A DNA stretch of 64,000 nucleotides from Neurospora intermedia (lineage: Eukaryota; Ascomycota; Sordariomycetes; Sordariales; Sordariaceae). The notes beneath the pieces are model-generated. The model was given only the letters and a program-made list of their open reading frames with translations. It did not search any database and had not been told where the DNA came from. The DNA lies in contig BTPP01000006.1 in NCBI GenBank assembly GCA_037102815.1, positions 620,001 to 684,000 on the forward strand, in the 5' to 3' direction. Shown here piece by piece: positions 12,616 through 22,929 of this stretch. The translations under genes were made by a program, and so were the position numbers. The stretch's first letter is position 1, and the number at the start of each line of letters is the position of its first letter.

Positions 12616-13442
12616 TAAATATATAATTAAAGAATAATTAAATATTATATATATTATAAAATATATCTAAAAATATAATATAAGTATCAAAGTTATAATA
12701 TTAACCTTAATAACTTTTAACTACTAAGATACTTTAACATTTATTATATTAGGATAATAGGCGTTTCATTATCTTCGTTGGCTATATCCGGCTCCGGCCA
12801 AGGAACGACTACCTATTTTAAGAATATAGCTATTCAGTACTATATTAAGTAACATTGGAAAACTCAAATTACCTACAAAAACGGCCAGTATGATATAACA
12901 GCTGTTATATAATAAGGGAGGGTACCTCTAGGGAGTGGAGTGGGTGCGGGGAGGGATTCCTAGAGGTATACGTTATTATACGAAGGAGGAGAAGGGAAGT
13001 ATATATAAAGGATTAGCTATATAAGCGAAAGCTTAGTCTAGGCTAGTCCGTATATATATACGTATATAGTACTATATATACTTAGAATTAATAGTACCTG
13101 TAGACCAAAGGCGCGTAATGTAACTGCAATATAGACTAACTTTATATTAATAATATAAGTATAATTGCATATATTGAAAGGGTAAAAGAAATACGTAAAT
13201 TGAATAGGATCTTTCATATATATTGAATAGACGAAATGTATTAGACAAAACGTCATTTACAATATTAGGCGTTATTAGCTAAACCTCCCTATTTTCCTAA
13301 ATAGGAAAGGGTGCATGGAGAGACTATTGGAGTGCGGGTAGGGTTTCCCTTGAAATTATTCCATACATAAGAAGTGTGAGTATAATAGTATGTTTGAGAG
13401 CAATAGGCAGGAAGGTCAATTTCCCCAAGTTGAATTGATATG
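12616..13442. other. AT-rich flank inside the inverted-repeat unit
   Basis: No gene seen. A GC-rich segment at 12912-12966 has inverted ends (TACCTCTAGG / CCTAGAGGTA) and matches 4226-4280 in the opposite orientation. The rest is AT-rich with alternating TA runs near 13050-13080. Confidence 0.6.
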
Positions 13443-14079
13443 TTAAAGTTTGCTAAGATGGATGTCTACCACAATGCGCTGGAGCCCATCGCGAACATGC
13501 TGGCGTATGCCATCGACACTTGGCCTGCCGGTGTCTCGATCGACCCAAACCTGAACGAACTCGCCGACCGACTTAACCTGGTCCACGCCTTTCTCAAAGA
13601 GGGCAATCTCATAGGTGACACTTGAGTTGCCAATCTTGTTGACGCGCAGGCCAAGCTCAGCGCAGGCGGGAAACGAAATGGGGGCGAAGTAATCGTTGTG
13701 ACTATGGACAACCATGCCATACTGAGGGGACGAATCGGGCTCAAGACCACAGAACTCGAAGAGATAGCTGTTAATGACGGAATCGTAAAGGAAATTGTAG
13801 ATAGCATTATTCATATGTTGGTACATATCGTTATCACTCCTGTGCCAATAAAGTTAGCAGTGGAACTGGCTTCGCATAGGACAGCAGAGTAGCGACCTAC
13901 CATCGCGTGCGATATTTGAGAACATAGGGATAGTCAGCCCTTGTACGGCCTTTCAACTGGTTGTAGGCGCCCATGGCGTGACTTGCTTGGATGCTGGCAG
14001 CGGATTTCGAATGAACCAGATGTGATAATGGGATGAGGTTGAAGGAAGGTGCTGGATGGAAGTAGTAGTTTAAAAGCAA
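13443..14079 (-). CDS. Hot-dog fold acyl-CoA thioesterase-like protein
   Basis: Two exons on the minus strand: 14079-13901 and 13839-13443. The 61-nt intron has a GTAGGT donor, a TGCTAAC branch site and a CACAG acceptor. The joined frame is 191 codons. The spliced junction restores the family motif YRTRWSDNDMYQHMNN, which holds the conserved aspartate of 4-hydroxybenzoyl-CoA-type thioesterases. It is followed by HSHNDYFAPISFP and LGLRVNKIGNSSVTYE, the hot-dog core strands. Length fits the family. An in-frame start at MGAYNQ (about residue 36) is an alternative. The longer N-terminus is hydrophobic/basic and might be a targeting sequence. Substrate unknown; hydrolysis of an acyl-CoA thioester is the family activity. 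GC content is normal and the frame is intact, in sharp contrast to the RIP-degraded surroundings. Confidence 0.8.
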
Positions 14080-15435
14080 AGCCCAAATAAGGACGGACGC
14101 AGGTAGTTCTACTACTTCAGACTATGCGTTACCTTCATAGTACACTCTCGGCTTTAGATCCCAATGTACCTATAGTGCAATGATAGTTACACAGAAAAAG
14201 ACAGGCGTACTTGGTAATCGCGGTAGTCTAACGTCAATACGTTTTGGGCTAATGATCCTGGGTCTTAAATCTCCTATTCTGAGTATTTAGTTCTGGATGT
14301 TCTATATAATAATGCATTTTACGTTCTGTACTCTCTATTAGGAAATTAAATATACTTTTATCTTTGTAATTCAATTATAAGGTATGTTTAGCCGACGGAG
14401 ATGTCGGGATGCTATTAAAGTATTAAAAAGTTGGCACATTTAAGATAGTATATATACTTCTTTTTATTTTCATTTTTTATAGCCATTTACTATGTTTTTA
14501 TTTATTAGCACTTGTATACAATGGAGAGGTGTTTTTATAGTCTATTATCTAGCCTCCCTCCTACTTATACTACTATATTAGTAATATAGATTTGTTTTAT
14601 TCTAGCTAAGTTAGAGCCTAATTTATAAACTTTTACTTACTTTCGCTTTATATTTATATACTACCCCTGTAGCAAGCACGGCTTATATTATTACATACTA
14701 TAAAAACGTAGTTGTACATACATGCCTCACAATTTTTTTATTATATTTCTACTATAAGAATTAATACCTTTTTATTATCTATCTTACCCCAGTATAATAA
14801 CAAAATACATAGGCAATATATTAAATAAATATCTATACCTAGTTAGCTAGTATAAATATATATAGTTGGTCAATTTAATATATATAAATACAAATAATAA
14901 AACTGCTAAAAGATATTCTCCTATATAGTCAGCTTATAGCTTATATAGTGTACCAGTATATACTTTACTCTAATAATTGCAACCTCTTTTTGTACTAAAA
15001 TCTTACTAATTATATAGCTAGTTAAGTACCTATATTATAAGTCTATACTAGAGCTACTAACTACTAGTTATAATAATTCAAAATTCAATTTGTATTGACA
15101 GCAGGTTAGTTCTAGTAAGTAAACACTTATACTCTTGTAATAGGGCTTAGTGACCCACTTTTTCCGTAGCTCAGTGCTCCTCCAGTGGCCTGAACACTTG
15201 CTTTGGGTTCGTGCACTAGATCCCTCTCCTGCAAAACCCCTACTTATTGCGCGAAAAATCACTATTGGAATTGTATTGTATTAACTGGATATAGTAATTA
15301 GGGGCATTAGACTGGTCCGTGCATACTCCATTTTTCTTAAGCCGAAGGTATCTCAAGTACACCTTTGTAATTACCGTAATTATAAGACATATGATTGATA
15401 TATGGTTGATATATGTTAGTTAATACTATTTATAT
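14080..15435. other. Upstream flank of the thioesterase gene, AT-rich
   Basis: 14080-14300 should contain the thioesterase promoter (minus-strand gene). 14400-15060 is AT-rich with no recognisable protein. 15140-15260 is of normal composition. There a minus-strand frame of 64 codons exists without family resemblance, and on the plus strand TAGCTCAGTGC and GGTTCGTGCAC could be weak pol III A/B boxes. No supported gene. Confidence 0.55.
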
Positions 15436-15533
15436 TCATATGCAGGGGCCTCTAACCGGCCCCCTGTACCCCCGGAGCTAACCCTAACCCTAACTAACCC
15501 TAACTGACCCTAACTAACCCTAACTAGCCCTAA
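15436..15533 (-). repeat. Right arm, inverted telomere-like terminal repeat
   Basis: Inverted counterpart of the left arm. A near-perfect GC hairpin at 15441-15468 is followed by CCCGGAGCTAACCCTAACCC and further CTAAC(C)CTAA variants to 15533. The variant units (TAACTAACCC, TAACTGACCC) are imperfect, as expected of an old interstitial array rather than a live telomere. Confidence 0.8.
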
Positions 15534-15539
15534 TACTAA

Positions 15540-16002
15540 TTAGTAGCCTTGCAAAGATGTTAGGTATTGACGGCTGTTCGCGGGCGTAATTACAGGCTGT
15601 TACAGAGGAGGTACAGAAAGTCACTTGGCACGTGATCGGACCCATAGTTTCTGATGCCCCCATTTACCGTCCCCGCATTAACTGGGGTAAAGACTGTAGT
15701 GGCACCAAGAGCTGCCTTCTACGCATGCAGCGGGTAAGTACGGCATTAAGAATGGGGTAAGTAAAGCCCCGCAATGGCAAAGTTTGTAATCGATGTTAAC
15801 GTTAAGCGGGTATGTAATATTCGTACATCATCTGAATTTCTTGCGTTTACCTACCTACACTTAACACAACACAACACCATCACGTCCGATTCATTACGTC
15901 CCGCTGGAGATCCGGCCCTCCATCCTCCCTTTACTGTCTTGTCTGTCGACAACCAAGCAAGCCATTGCCACCCTGGCTTCTTGTCGCTCCACCGCCGCTG
16001 CA
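15540..16002 (+). promoter_or_regulatory. Upstream region of the Pus9-like gene
   Basis: Normal-composition sequence between the right telomere-like arm and the gene. No distinctive regulatory motif was identified. The segment just before the start is CT-rich, as is common for fungal housekeeping promoters. Confidence 0.4.
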
Positions 16003-17499
16003 TTGCTCGCGCCATTCGCATCAATAATATCGCTGTCACGATTGCTCCCAGGCACAAGACAGAAGATGGCGGCCACAGTCGCGACAAGACTCGTCAATGA
16101 CAATGAAACACCGCCCCTTACCCCCAACGCCACGTCGGTTGTTGAAGTGTCGGATGCGGTGACCATGTCTCCGGCCGCTGAACCTCCCGCTGAACCTCCC
16201 GCTGTTGCGATCACTCCGTCTGATCCCTGGCCCCGGCCCTACTATGTCGAAGATGGCCTTCGCCGCGTCGTGCCGTACCATTACACCTACAACACGTGGT
16301 GCAAGGAGCGTTGGCGCGGTCGCAAGCTGATGGAAATATTTGAGGTCGAATTCCGGGACCGGCCGGCCGAGTATTACCGTAACGCCGTTGAGACCGGCCT
16401 GGTTGTCGTCAATGGCAAGGCTGTCGGTCCCGAACATGTCCTCAAAAATGGTGACCTCATCTCCCACACCACTCACCGTCATGAGCCTCCCGTCACAGCC
16501 GAGCCCATTCGCGTGATCCACGAAGACGATGAGCTGATTGTCATCAACAAGCCGTCCGGTGTCCCCGTCCACCCCGCTGGGCGCTACAACTACAATTCTG
16601 TTGTCGAGATTATCAAGTCCGAGAGGGGGCCTGGTTTCTTACCGCGTCCTTGCAACAGACTTGACCGGCTCACCAGCGGTATCATGTTTCTTGCCAAAAG
16701 TCAGCACGCAGCCGAACGTCTCGTTGCTCAAATCTCCCAACGCAGTGTCCGCAAGGAGTACATCGCCAGGGTTGTTGGCAGGTTTCCCGACGGTGAAGTG
16801 GTTTGCGATCAACCCATCCTTCAGATTTCCCCAAAACTAACCCTCAACCGTGTGCGCGCCAACGGCAAGGCGGCTCGAACCGTTTTCAAGCGCCTGGCCT
16901 ATTATCCTCCCGTTGACCCGTCTACCAAGGGTCAAACCGAACAACCGACTATGCCGGACGCAGAGCAAGCGGCGCAAAGGAGGGGCGAAGGAGAGGGATA
17001 TTCCATTGTCCGCTGTCTTCCCGTTACCGGAAGGACTCATCAAATCCGGGTTCATCTCCAATTTTTAGGCCACCCCATCCAGAATGACCCGATCTATGCC
17101 AATCAAAAGGTTTGGGGGTTTGATCTCGGCCGTAACGATGCCGACGCAGCTCGAAACAGTGACGAGGATATCATCTCCCGTCTCTCTCGGATGGGCAAGG
17201 AGGACATTGCTGATGCGGTTGCCTATTATGACGAGATGGTAGACAACTACCATAGGAAGAAGGCGGAAAAGATGTCTGGCCAACTTTGTGACATTTGCCG
17301 GACACCGCTCTATACAGATCCTGGCGAGCAAGAGCTTTCACTCTGGCTTCACAGTCTCAGATATGAGGATGCTGATGGAGCATGGAGCTATGTGAGCCCC
17401 TTACCCGCCTGGGCCTTACCTCCGAGTGGTATGACCGGACCGACAGAGGTAGGCGGAATGGATGATCTTGTAAGCGCTGTCGATGCCAGCTCAACATAA
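16003..17499 (+). CDS. PUS9: tRNA pseudouridine synthase, RluA family (Pus9/Rib2-type)
   Basis: Single-exon frame of 498 codons. It isomerises uridine to pseudouridine in RNA; the yeast relatives Pus8/Rib2 and Pus9 modify U32 of cytosolic and mitochondrial tRNAs. An S4-like RNA-binding region spans about residues 90-165 (VVVNGKAVGPEHVLKNGD). The catalytic domain follows (VINKPSGVPVHPAGRYNYNS), with the active-site box CNRLDRLTSG holding Asp221. RTHQIRVHLQFLGHPIQNDP is a second family block. The C-terminus has a paired-cysteine motif (CDIC) typical of the fungal proteins. No riboflavin deaminase domain is fused, which favours Pus9 over Rib2. Two in-frame starts exist: 16003 gives a basic, hydrophobic leader (MLAPFASII) resembling a mitochondrial presequence, and 16066 (MAATVATR) would give a shorter cytosolic form. 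Confidence 0.85.
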   Translation: MLAPFASIISLSRLLPGTRQKMAATVATRLVNDNETPPLTPNATSVVEVSDAVTMSPAAEPPAEPPAVAITPSDPWPRPYYVEDGLRRVVPYHYTYNTWCKERWRGRKLMEIFEVEFRDRPAEYYRNAVETGLVVVNGKAVGPEHVLKNGDLISHTTHRHEPPVTAEPIRVIHEDDELIVINKPSGVPVHPAGRYNYNSVVEIIKSERGPGFLPRPCNRLDRLTSGIMFLAKSQHAAERLVAQISQRSVRKEYIARVVGRFPDGEVVCDQPILQISPKLTLNRVRANGKAARTVFKRLAYYPPVDPSTKGQTEQPTMPDAEQAAQRRGEGEGYSIVRCLPVTGRTHQIRVHLQFLGHPIQNDPIYANQKVWGFDLGRNDADAARNSDEDIISRLSRMGKEDIADAVAYYDEMVDNYHRKKAEKMSGQLCDICRTPLYTDPGEQELSLWLHSLRYEDADGAWSYVSPLPAWALPPSGMTGPTEVGGMDDLVSAVDASST

Positions 17500-18900
17500 A
17501 GAGAAAACCTCGCGGAGGATATTGATGACCCGGGCCGTGCCCATGGCTTGTCTCTCGGAACAGTAACCTTTGTTTACACTCTTGAGGAGATGGTCCAGGC
17601 AAACTGCCGAGTCGTGGCTTGAAAGAGTCATTGGCCAACTCACTGCGAGGTTGTGCCTCGTCTGGGATTCTGGGTAAGAACCAATAAGTACATGAGCACT
17701 GAAGACGATCTATTGCAGATTAACACCATCTTTCCACCGTGATCTCCGTATTGGTGGGGACTACGAGGTCGGGGAATGGTTTCAGAAGGTATGCTTGGTG
17801 TGCGCGGGGACCCCTGATGCCATTTACACCGGTCTTCTACTACCGATGATCTCCGCATGGTCCTAACCGCGTGTAGCAGATCAATGATGTTGCAACGTGT
17901 GGGGTCGATACTTCCTCTAATTAGTGCTTGTGTGTTCTGTGCTTGCAACTGAGCGCATATACTACGTGGGTTAGTAACCAAGGTCTCAACTATATACTCT
18001 CACTGCGCGCAAACTCTTCTCAACACGCTACCATGTTGTTTCCTGAAGCCATATCGCTGTCCCACGCCCGTGCGTTTCCGACAGACATGCTCAACTGCCT
18101 AGCAAGTGGCCCCCAAGTCTCGAAACGTATCCCATCGGACTTCGGACAGGATGGAAAGCGTGGGTCCCCGAGGTGTGCGAAAAAAAAAGTTCATATCTGC
18201 ACCAAAACATACTAGATAGTGCTCGATCCTTTTCCCTAATACCTCGCCTCCTTTCCCGCTTCTTATAGTCGCATTCGTCGCTTCAAGGAGATATCGGCTC
18301 GGGCTTCGGTCTTTGGGTAGTCTACACTAGTCTAGCCTTTCGCGCACTAACATTACGCAGTTACATAGTAAGGACGTACAGTTGAAATGACTTTTCGAGT
18401 AAAGAAATGCAAAAGGCAATATATTTCAAGCCTGCACATATAGTGAAGTTTGTTGGAGGCTGGAATGGCAACAATGAAAAGAGCTTGAATCTAGAGTTGT
18501 TTAATAGAAGAGACAGAATGGAAACTAGGTTAGCCTAAATACCTATAAAGAGAATGCTTGTAGATGAGCAAGGTTAGTAAATGGATAGCCCAGAATAAGG
18601 ACTTCTAACAAAGACCTCATATCTACTTGCTTCTCTTATAACTTTGAATATTAAACCTTTTCTTATAAGACAAAATGCTAGTGAATAGACTAAGTATAGA
18701 TCCTAAAAAATTAGCTAATAGTTATAATTTCCAAAAAAATTATTTAAAGGTACTAGACTCCTAAATGTAAGTATGATTATTCTGCTTATTACTAATATAT
18801 GCTATTAGCATTACAAATAGCAATTAGCAGTCTTAACTGCTAGTGACAATATAGATAGTTAAAATCCTTAGTAAAAGAAAAGCTTTGAAACAAGTAGAGG
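17500..18900. other. Intergenic, no gene seen
   Basis: 1.4 kb downstream of the Pus9-like gene. Only short overlapping frames without family resemblance occur. The sequence becomes AT-rich from about 18,550 towards the LTR element. A pyrimidine-rich stretch lies near 18,220-18,270. Confidence 0.6.
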
Positions 18901-18905
18901 TTAGA

Positions 18906-19157
18906 TGTTATGGGGCTAGCGCCTAGGATTGAAGACTCGGCTTTGCCAAGTCTGCTAAGCCGGGTAGGCCGTATCGATAAGGATGCGAGCCTCCTGATTG
19001 GTCGGATCTATATGTTTGCCTGGCCCGTACGTTCAACTATAAAACCTTCTTTTAATTATACCCTTCTAATGCAATCTTCTCTTACTCTCTTTATTAAATA
19101 TAGCATTTCAACTATATACAACTATTCGCTGTATAATACTCTAGTAGACCCGTTATA
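18906..19157 (+). repeat. 5' LTR of the short LTR element
   Basis: Starts TGTTATGGGGCTAGCGCC and ends CCCGTTATA. It aligns without length difference to the right copy. It contains a CTATAAAA-like box near 19038. Confidence 0.85.
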
Positions 19158-20801
19158 TTATATTTAACCCTCTTTTCAAACTACTATTGCTATCCTCTTA
19201 CAAATACGCCTAAAGAGTCTCCCCCTATCTATAATAATAGCGCCTACAATCTTTTAATCCTAAGACCTCTAAAAATATTTGCGATAGTTTAGTACTACTT
19301 TTAAAATTATATTAAACGAATTCGCTATTCTCAAAGCTTCGCCTACCCGAAAAATAATTCTCCTTACCCTTAAGAAGTTCTTTAATAATAAGGAAGATTT
19401 TAAAATATAAGTTCTTAATATTTAAGTAAAGTTTTATATAGATAGCTTCGCTATTAGCGATTTAGAAGCGTAGTTTTATTATTTATTCGCTTGCCTGTTG
19501 CCCGCCGTTAAAAAGCCGTTTATTGCTTTCGCTATATTGTTTCGGTCCTTTTAAGAATTTATTGAAAAGTTTAAACTTATATACGGTAATTCTAATACGG
19601 TTAGAAGGGTTAATTAAGAATTCTACCGATTTCGTTAGAAATTAAGCGAGTTAATAGTAGTATTCTTCGTCCGATTTGAAGAAATATTCTATTATACCCG
19701 TATTAATTCCTAATTAGAAGTAACTAAAATTAATTAATTTATTATTATTTTGAATAACAATTGGAAATAAAAGTTTTCCAATTAAACCGATATATTTAAA
19801 TAATATCCCCTACTATTAAATTACCTTCGCCGTTTTAATAGTAATTCCTTTCTTTTTACTTTAATATCGAATATAAATTCGAAATAACCGGTTAATTACA
19901 ATAATACTAGTAATTTTATAGATACTTCTATTAATTATATTGCGCTATTAAAGATAAAGGGGCATAACGATATATTTTAGAAGTAGAAGAATAAATAGAA
20001 GAAGGAGGGTAAATATATTAATTGCAGTAATAAATTGTACTAATTTAAAAAGTACCTTCGGATATTAAAGATAAATATAGTCCGGCTATAATTTAATAGG
20101 GGTTTAGACGGTTATAATAGCAATTCTAAAAGAGGAGAAGATTTGGACTAAGTAAAAACTCCAATAAAACTATGGTAGAGAGAGGTCTAGTAAATCTATA
20201 AAGGAGGGACCGTTAATAATTGTTTTAAACGTATAGTTTATTAGCCGGGCGTATAATTAATTTTAATTCTACTTCTCTATTGTAATTAGTTTAATATTAG
20301 TATTTACTATAATATATAATTGTTAGAGGGTAATAAATATAATATTTTGTAGGTATAAGAACTATTAAATTATCTTTACAGTAGTAGAAATAAGGCTCTT
20401 ATTAGTAGGAGAAGTAGAGCGATACGAAGTATTGGGTAATAGCCTTAATTTAATTTGTCTTTACTATAGATTATTAAAGTAGTACGGTAGGGGGTCCCCG
20501 GATGGGTAAGGTCTAGAAATATCCCCTAATTTAATTTTAGTACTTCGGCTAGGGTATAGATTTATAAGGGTAATAGTTTACTATTACCAATTTAGGTAAG
20601 GAGTAGATAGTTGTACAATATTTATTTAGGGGTTTAAATAGAGAGATTTTTCTTTTTTAGTATTATTAATACTCGTACTTATTTAGTTGGACGTTTGGCT
20701 AGGAGCAGTTGTAGGGGATTTTAGTCGTTTTTTGTATATTTAGTAGAGTATTCTCTAGTATAATAGAGCGCGCTCCCTAAGGGGGAGGAGTAGGGGGGTA
20801 A

Positions 20802-21053
20802 TATTATAAGGCTAGTGCCTAGGATTGAAGATTCGGCTTTACTAAATCTACTAAGCCGGGTAGGCTATATCAATAAGGATGCGAGCCTCCTAATTGGTCG
20901 GATCTATATATTTGCTTGGCCCGTGCGCTCAACCATAAAACCTTCTTTTAATTGCACCCTTCTAGCATAGTCTTCTCTTACTCTCTTTATTAAATATAGC
21001 ATTTCAACCACATACGACTGCTCGCTGTGCAATACTCTAGCAGACCCGTTATA
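20802..21053 (+). repeat. 3' LTR of the short LTR element
   Basis: Starts TATTATAAGGCTAGTGCC after the purine tract and ends CCCGTTATA next to the TTAGA duplication. Same length as the left copy. Confidence 0.85.
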
Positions 21054-21058
21054 TTAGA

Positions 21059-21885
21059 CGGTGTTTATTGTAGTAGTAGTGCAGTAAGAGAATCTCTTCT
21101 AACCCTAACCCACAGCTTTTCTGCTACCAAATAATTGCTTCCGTTACTATACTACTGCCGCAACGAACACGGCCTTAGCATTAACAGGAAACATTATTGT
21201 ATAAAGGCGTTATATAAGAGGCGAGAGTTTGAGGGCACTGGGGGTTATCCATTCTCTACCGCGTGTCTCTTCTGAGACCGCTCAGGCCCGGGAGAGGAGG
21301 GCTGGCGGAGGAATGACCGGCCTAGAACTAGAGCACCATCCGCCTCGCCCCCGTCAGTTCGTCCGTGGCCCGGGCCCCAATGTCTATTCCCAAATCTCCG
21401 AAACCAACTGGGGAAGGCAAGTGGAAGCAACAGCCCAAAGCATATGGCGCACAGACTGGGGCTTCTGGTCCATACTCCTCTGATCCCGATCTTTCAAGCC
21501 ACCTTGACCACCTTCCCCACCTTTGGAAGGTCACTTTGAAGAGTGGAAGTGTGTACTTACTTGTAGACCCAGCAAGACCAGGGTTCCTTCCTGTTCATCC
21601 TGGTCTCTGGCGGAGCCATCTCTGATCACAGCCTAGACTACGCTTCAACGCTGTGCTGTATTCTTATAAGTGGGCATCCTGCGAGAGGCTTCCCTTGGTT
21701 CCATCCGTCCACCTGCTCCGGCTTTATCTAACGACGAACCGTATCTATTTCTTTTCATCACTCTCATCTCGAGCAAGACAAAACATTCAAGAACAATAAT
21801 ACGGCCTTTAAGACAACATCGATAGACATACACACCAACGTCGTAGTACATTTACCCATATCAACACAACAACCACTAACTCAAG
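21059..21885 (+). promoter_or_regulatory. Upstream region of the bZIP gene
   Basis: About 0.8 kb of normal-GC sequence between the LTR element and the bZIP start. It contains CT-rich segments (21620-21790) and A/C-rich sequence directly before the ATG, which resembles a fungal 5' UTR. Overlapping short frames at 21229-21625 on both strands have no family resemblance. Confidence 0.45.
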
Positions 21886-22306
21886 ATGGCTCGGTCTCCT
21901 CCTGCTGCCACTACCGGGGACAATAAGTCGGGTACGGTGAAGAGGAAAGGTGAGTGCTGAATACCCATTCTCCCAGGGAAATCCACCGTAAAACGTCCTG
22001 ACACTTTATCTTTGTTTGCGGTCACAGGCACGAGAAGCGTCTCTACCCTCACGCCTTCACAGCTAGCTAGGAAGCGAGCAAATGATCGGGAAGCGCAACG
22101 CGCAATAAGAGCTCGCACTAAGGAGCTCATTGAAAGGTTACAACGCGAATTAGAAGAATCAAGGGGAAGGGAAAACCGCGATGGAATGGTTCGTGAACTG
22201 CTGCAGAAAAACAAGGCATTGGAACACGAAGTACGAGCATTGAGGGAGGCCCTTGGCATCGGAAACCGTCCGTTTACTCAATCTGGTAAGCTAGTTTTCT
22301 TCTTCT

Positions 22307-22347
<41 letters not shown>

Positions 22348-22929
22348 TTCATTTTCCTGATGTGGTCCTTTCATGGTCTCAAAGGCTAACCCACTGTTAC
22401 CAAAGGCTACGAGGTAGAGGGACTGCAAACTTCGCCATCAGCAGTTCCAGGTCGCGGGTCATCCATCCCCCAAGGCTCCACGGACTATGGTGCACCGACA
22501 AGCTTTGGGTCATCTTACCTTCCTACTCCTGAACCTTGTGAGGCATGGCCTCCGGTCGTCCCTGTCTCTTCAGTCACTGTTTCTTCAGTGGTTTCAAGTC
22601 CGTCGTCATCCACGGGGCATCCTGATGAGTACGCGGCTAGCCACGTCCCCACAAGCGTCCCTTCTTCCTTGATGGACTCATCTGTAATGGGTCAAGCTAC
22701 GGGAATCTCTTGCCTGGACGGTATGAAGGTCAACTACGAGGACATCGAAGCTGGTGAGTAGCTTTCGTGGTTTTTGGTCGATGTCTTATGTGCGCGCGTT
22801 TACTGACATGGCCTAGACCGCGGATATTGTCCGACCAGCGTGCCACAGCCACAATCCTCTTATCTCCCCCAGCAGTCCTGGTCCATGTACCCCACGTCAA
22901 CCTACTATCCACAATCGCCTACAGTTTGA
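21886..22929 (+). CDS. bZIP-type transcription factor
   Basis: Four exons: 21886-21949, 22028-22285, 22406-22753 and 22817-22929, giving 260 residues. The first and third introns have GTGAGT donors. The second begins GTAAGC and ends in an AAAG acceptor after CTAAC. All three junctions keep the frame. The start has a good context (CAAGATGG). Residues about 34-65 form a basic region (RKRANDREAQRAIRARTKE) with the N-x3-A-x4-R pattern of bZIP DNA-contact helices, then an amphipathic helix (ELLQKNKALEHEVRALREAL). The leucine heptad is weak, as in a group of fungal proteins with the same AQRAIRARTKE core. The C-terminal half is Ser/Pro-rich, plausibly an activation region. Nuclear role inferred; target genes unknown. 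Intron 2 carries a 37-nt T run. Confidence 0.75.
22309..22345 (+). repeat. Poly-T homopolymer inside bZIP intron 2
   Basis: About 37 consecutive T residues lie between the 5' splice site and the branch site of the intron. The length is likely to vary between isolates and to be error-prone in sequencing. Confidence 0.9.

Larger units (their letters stand above)
12446..15533. mobile_element. Unit bounded by telomere-like inverted repeats, carrying a gene
   Basis: The left arm (12446-12540) reads TTAGGG-type repeats, then GCTCCGGGGGTGTAGGGGG, then a GC hairpin ending CCCCTGC. The right arm (15436-15533) is its inverted counterpart, ending in CCCTAA-type repeats. The arms share the telomere-like part, the GC block and some sequence inside it. 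The 2.9 kb between them is AT-rich except for the thioesterase gene. No transposase was recognised and no clear target-site duplication was found. It could be an inverted-repeat transposon that captured a host gene, or a relic of chromosome-end rearrangement. Confidence 0.5.
18906..21053 (+). mobile_element. Short LTR retrotransposon, Ty3/gypsy-type, broken
   Basis: Two direct LTRs of 252 bp each, at 18906-19157 and 20802-21053. They are flanked by a 5-bp target-site duplication, TTAGA (18901-18905 and 21054-21058). A polypurine tract (about 20778-20799) precedes the right LTR. The 1.6 kb internal region is too short for a full gag-pol. It shows only a degraded gag-like plus-strand region, with a possible zinc-knuckle remnant near 20010-20050, so the element is non-autonomous. 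It is heavily mutated with many breaks. The LTRs differ almost only by transitions, as RIP produces, so LTR divergence overstates its age. Confidence 0.85.

Noticed and set aside
15160-15225. Possible pol III A/B boxes of a SINE
   Set aside because: The B-box match is poor and no second copy was seen in the window.
16036-16572. 178-codon minus-strand frame inside the Pus9-like gene
   Set aside because: Antisense shadow of a conserved single-exon enzyme gene.
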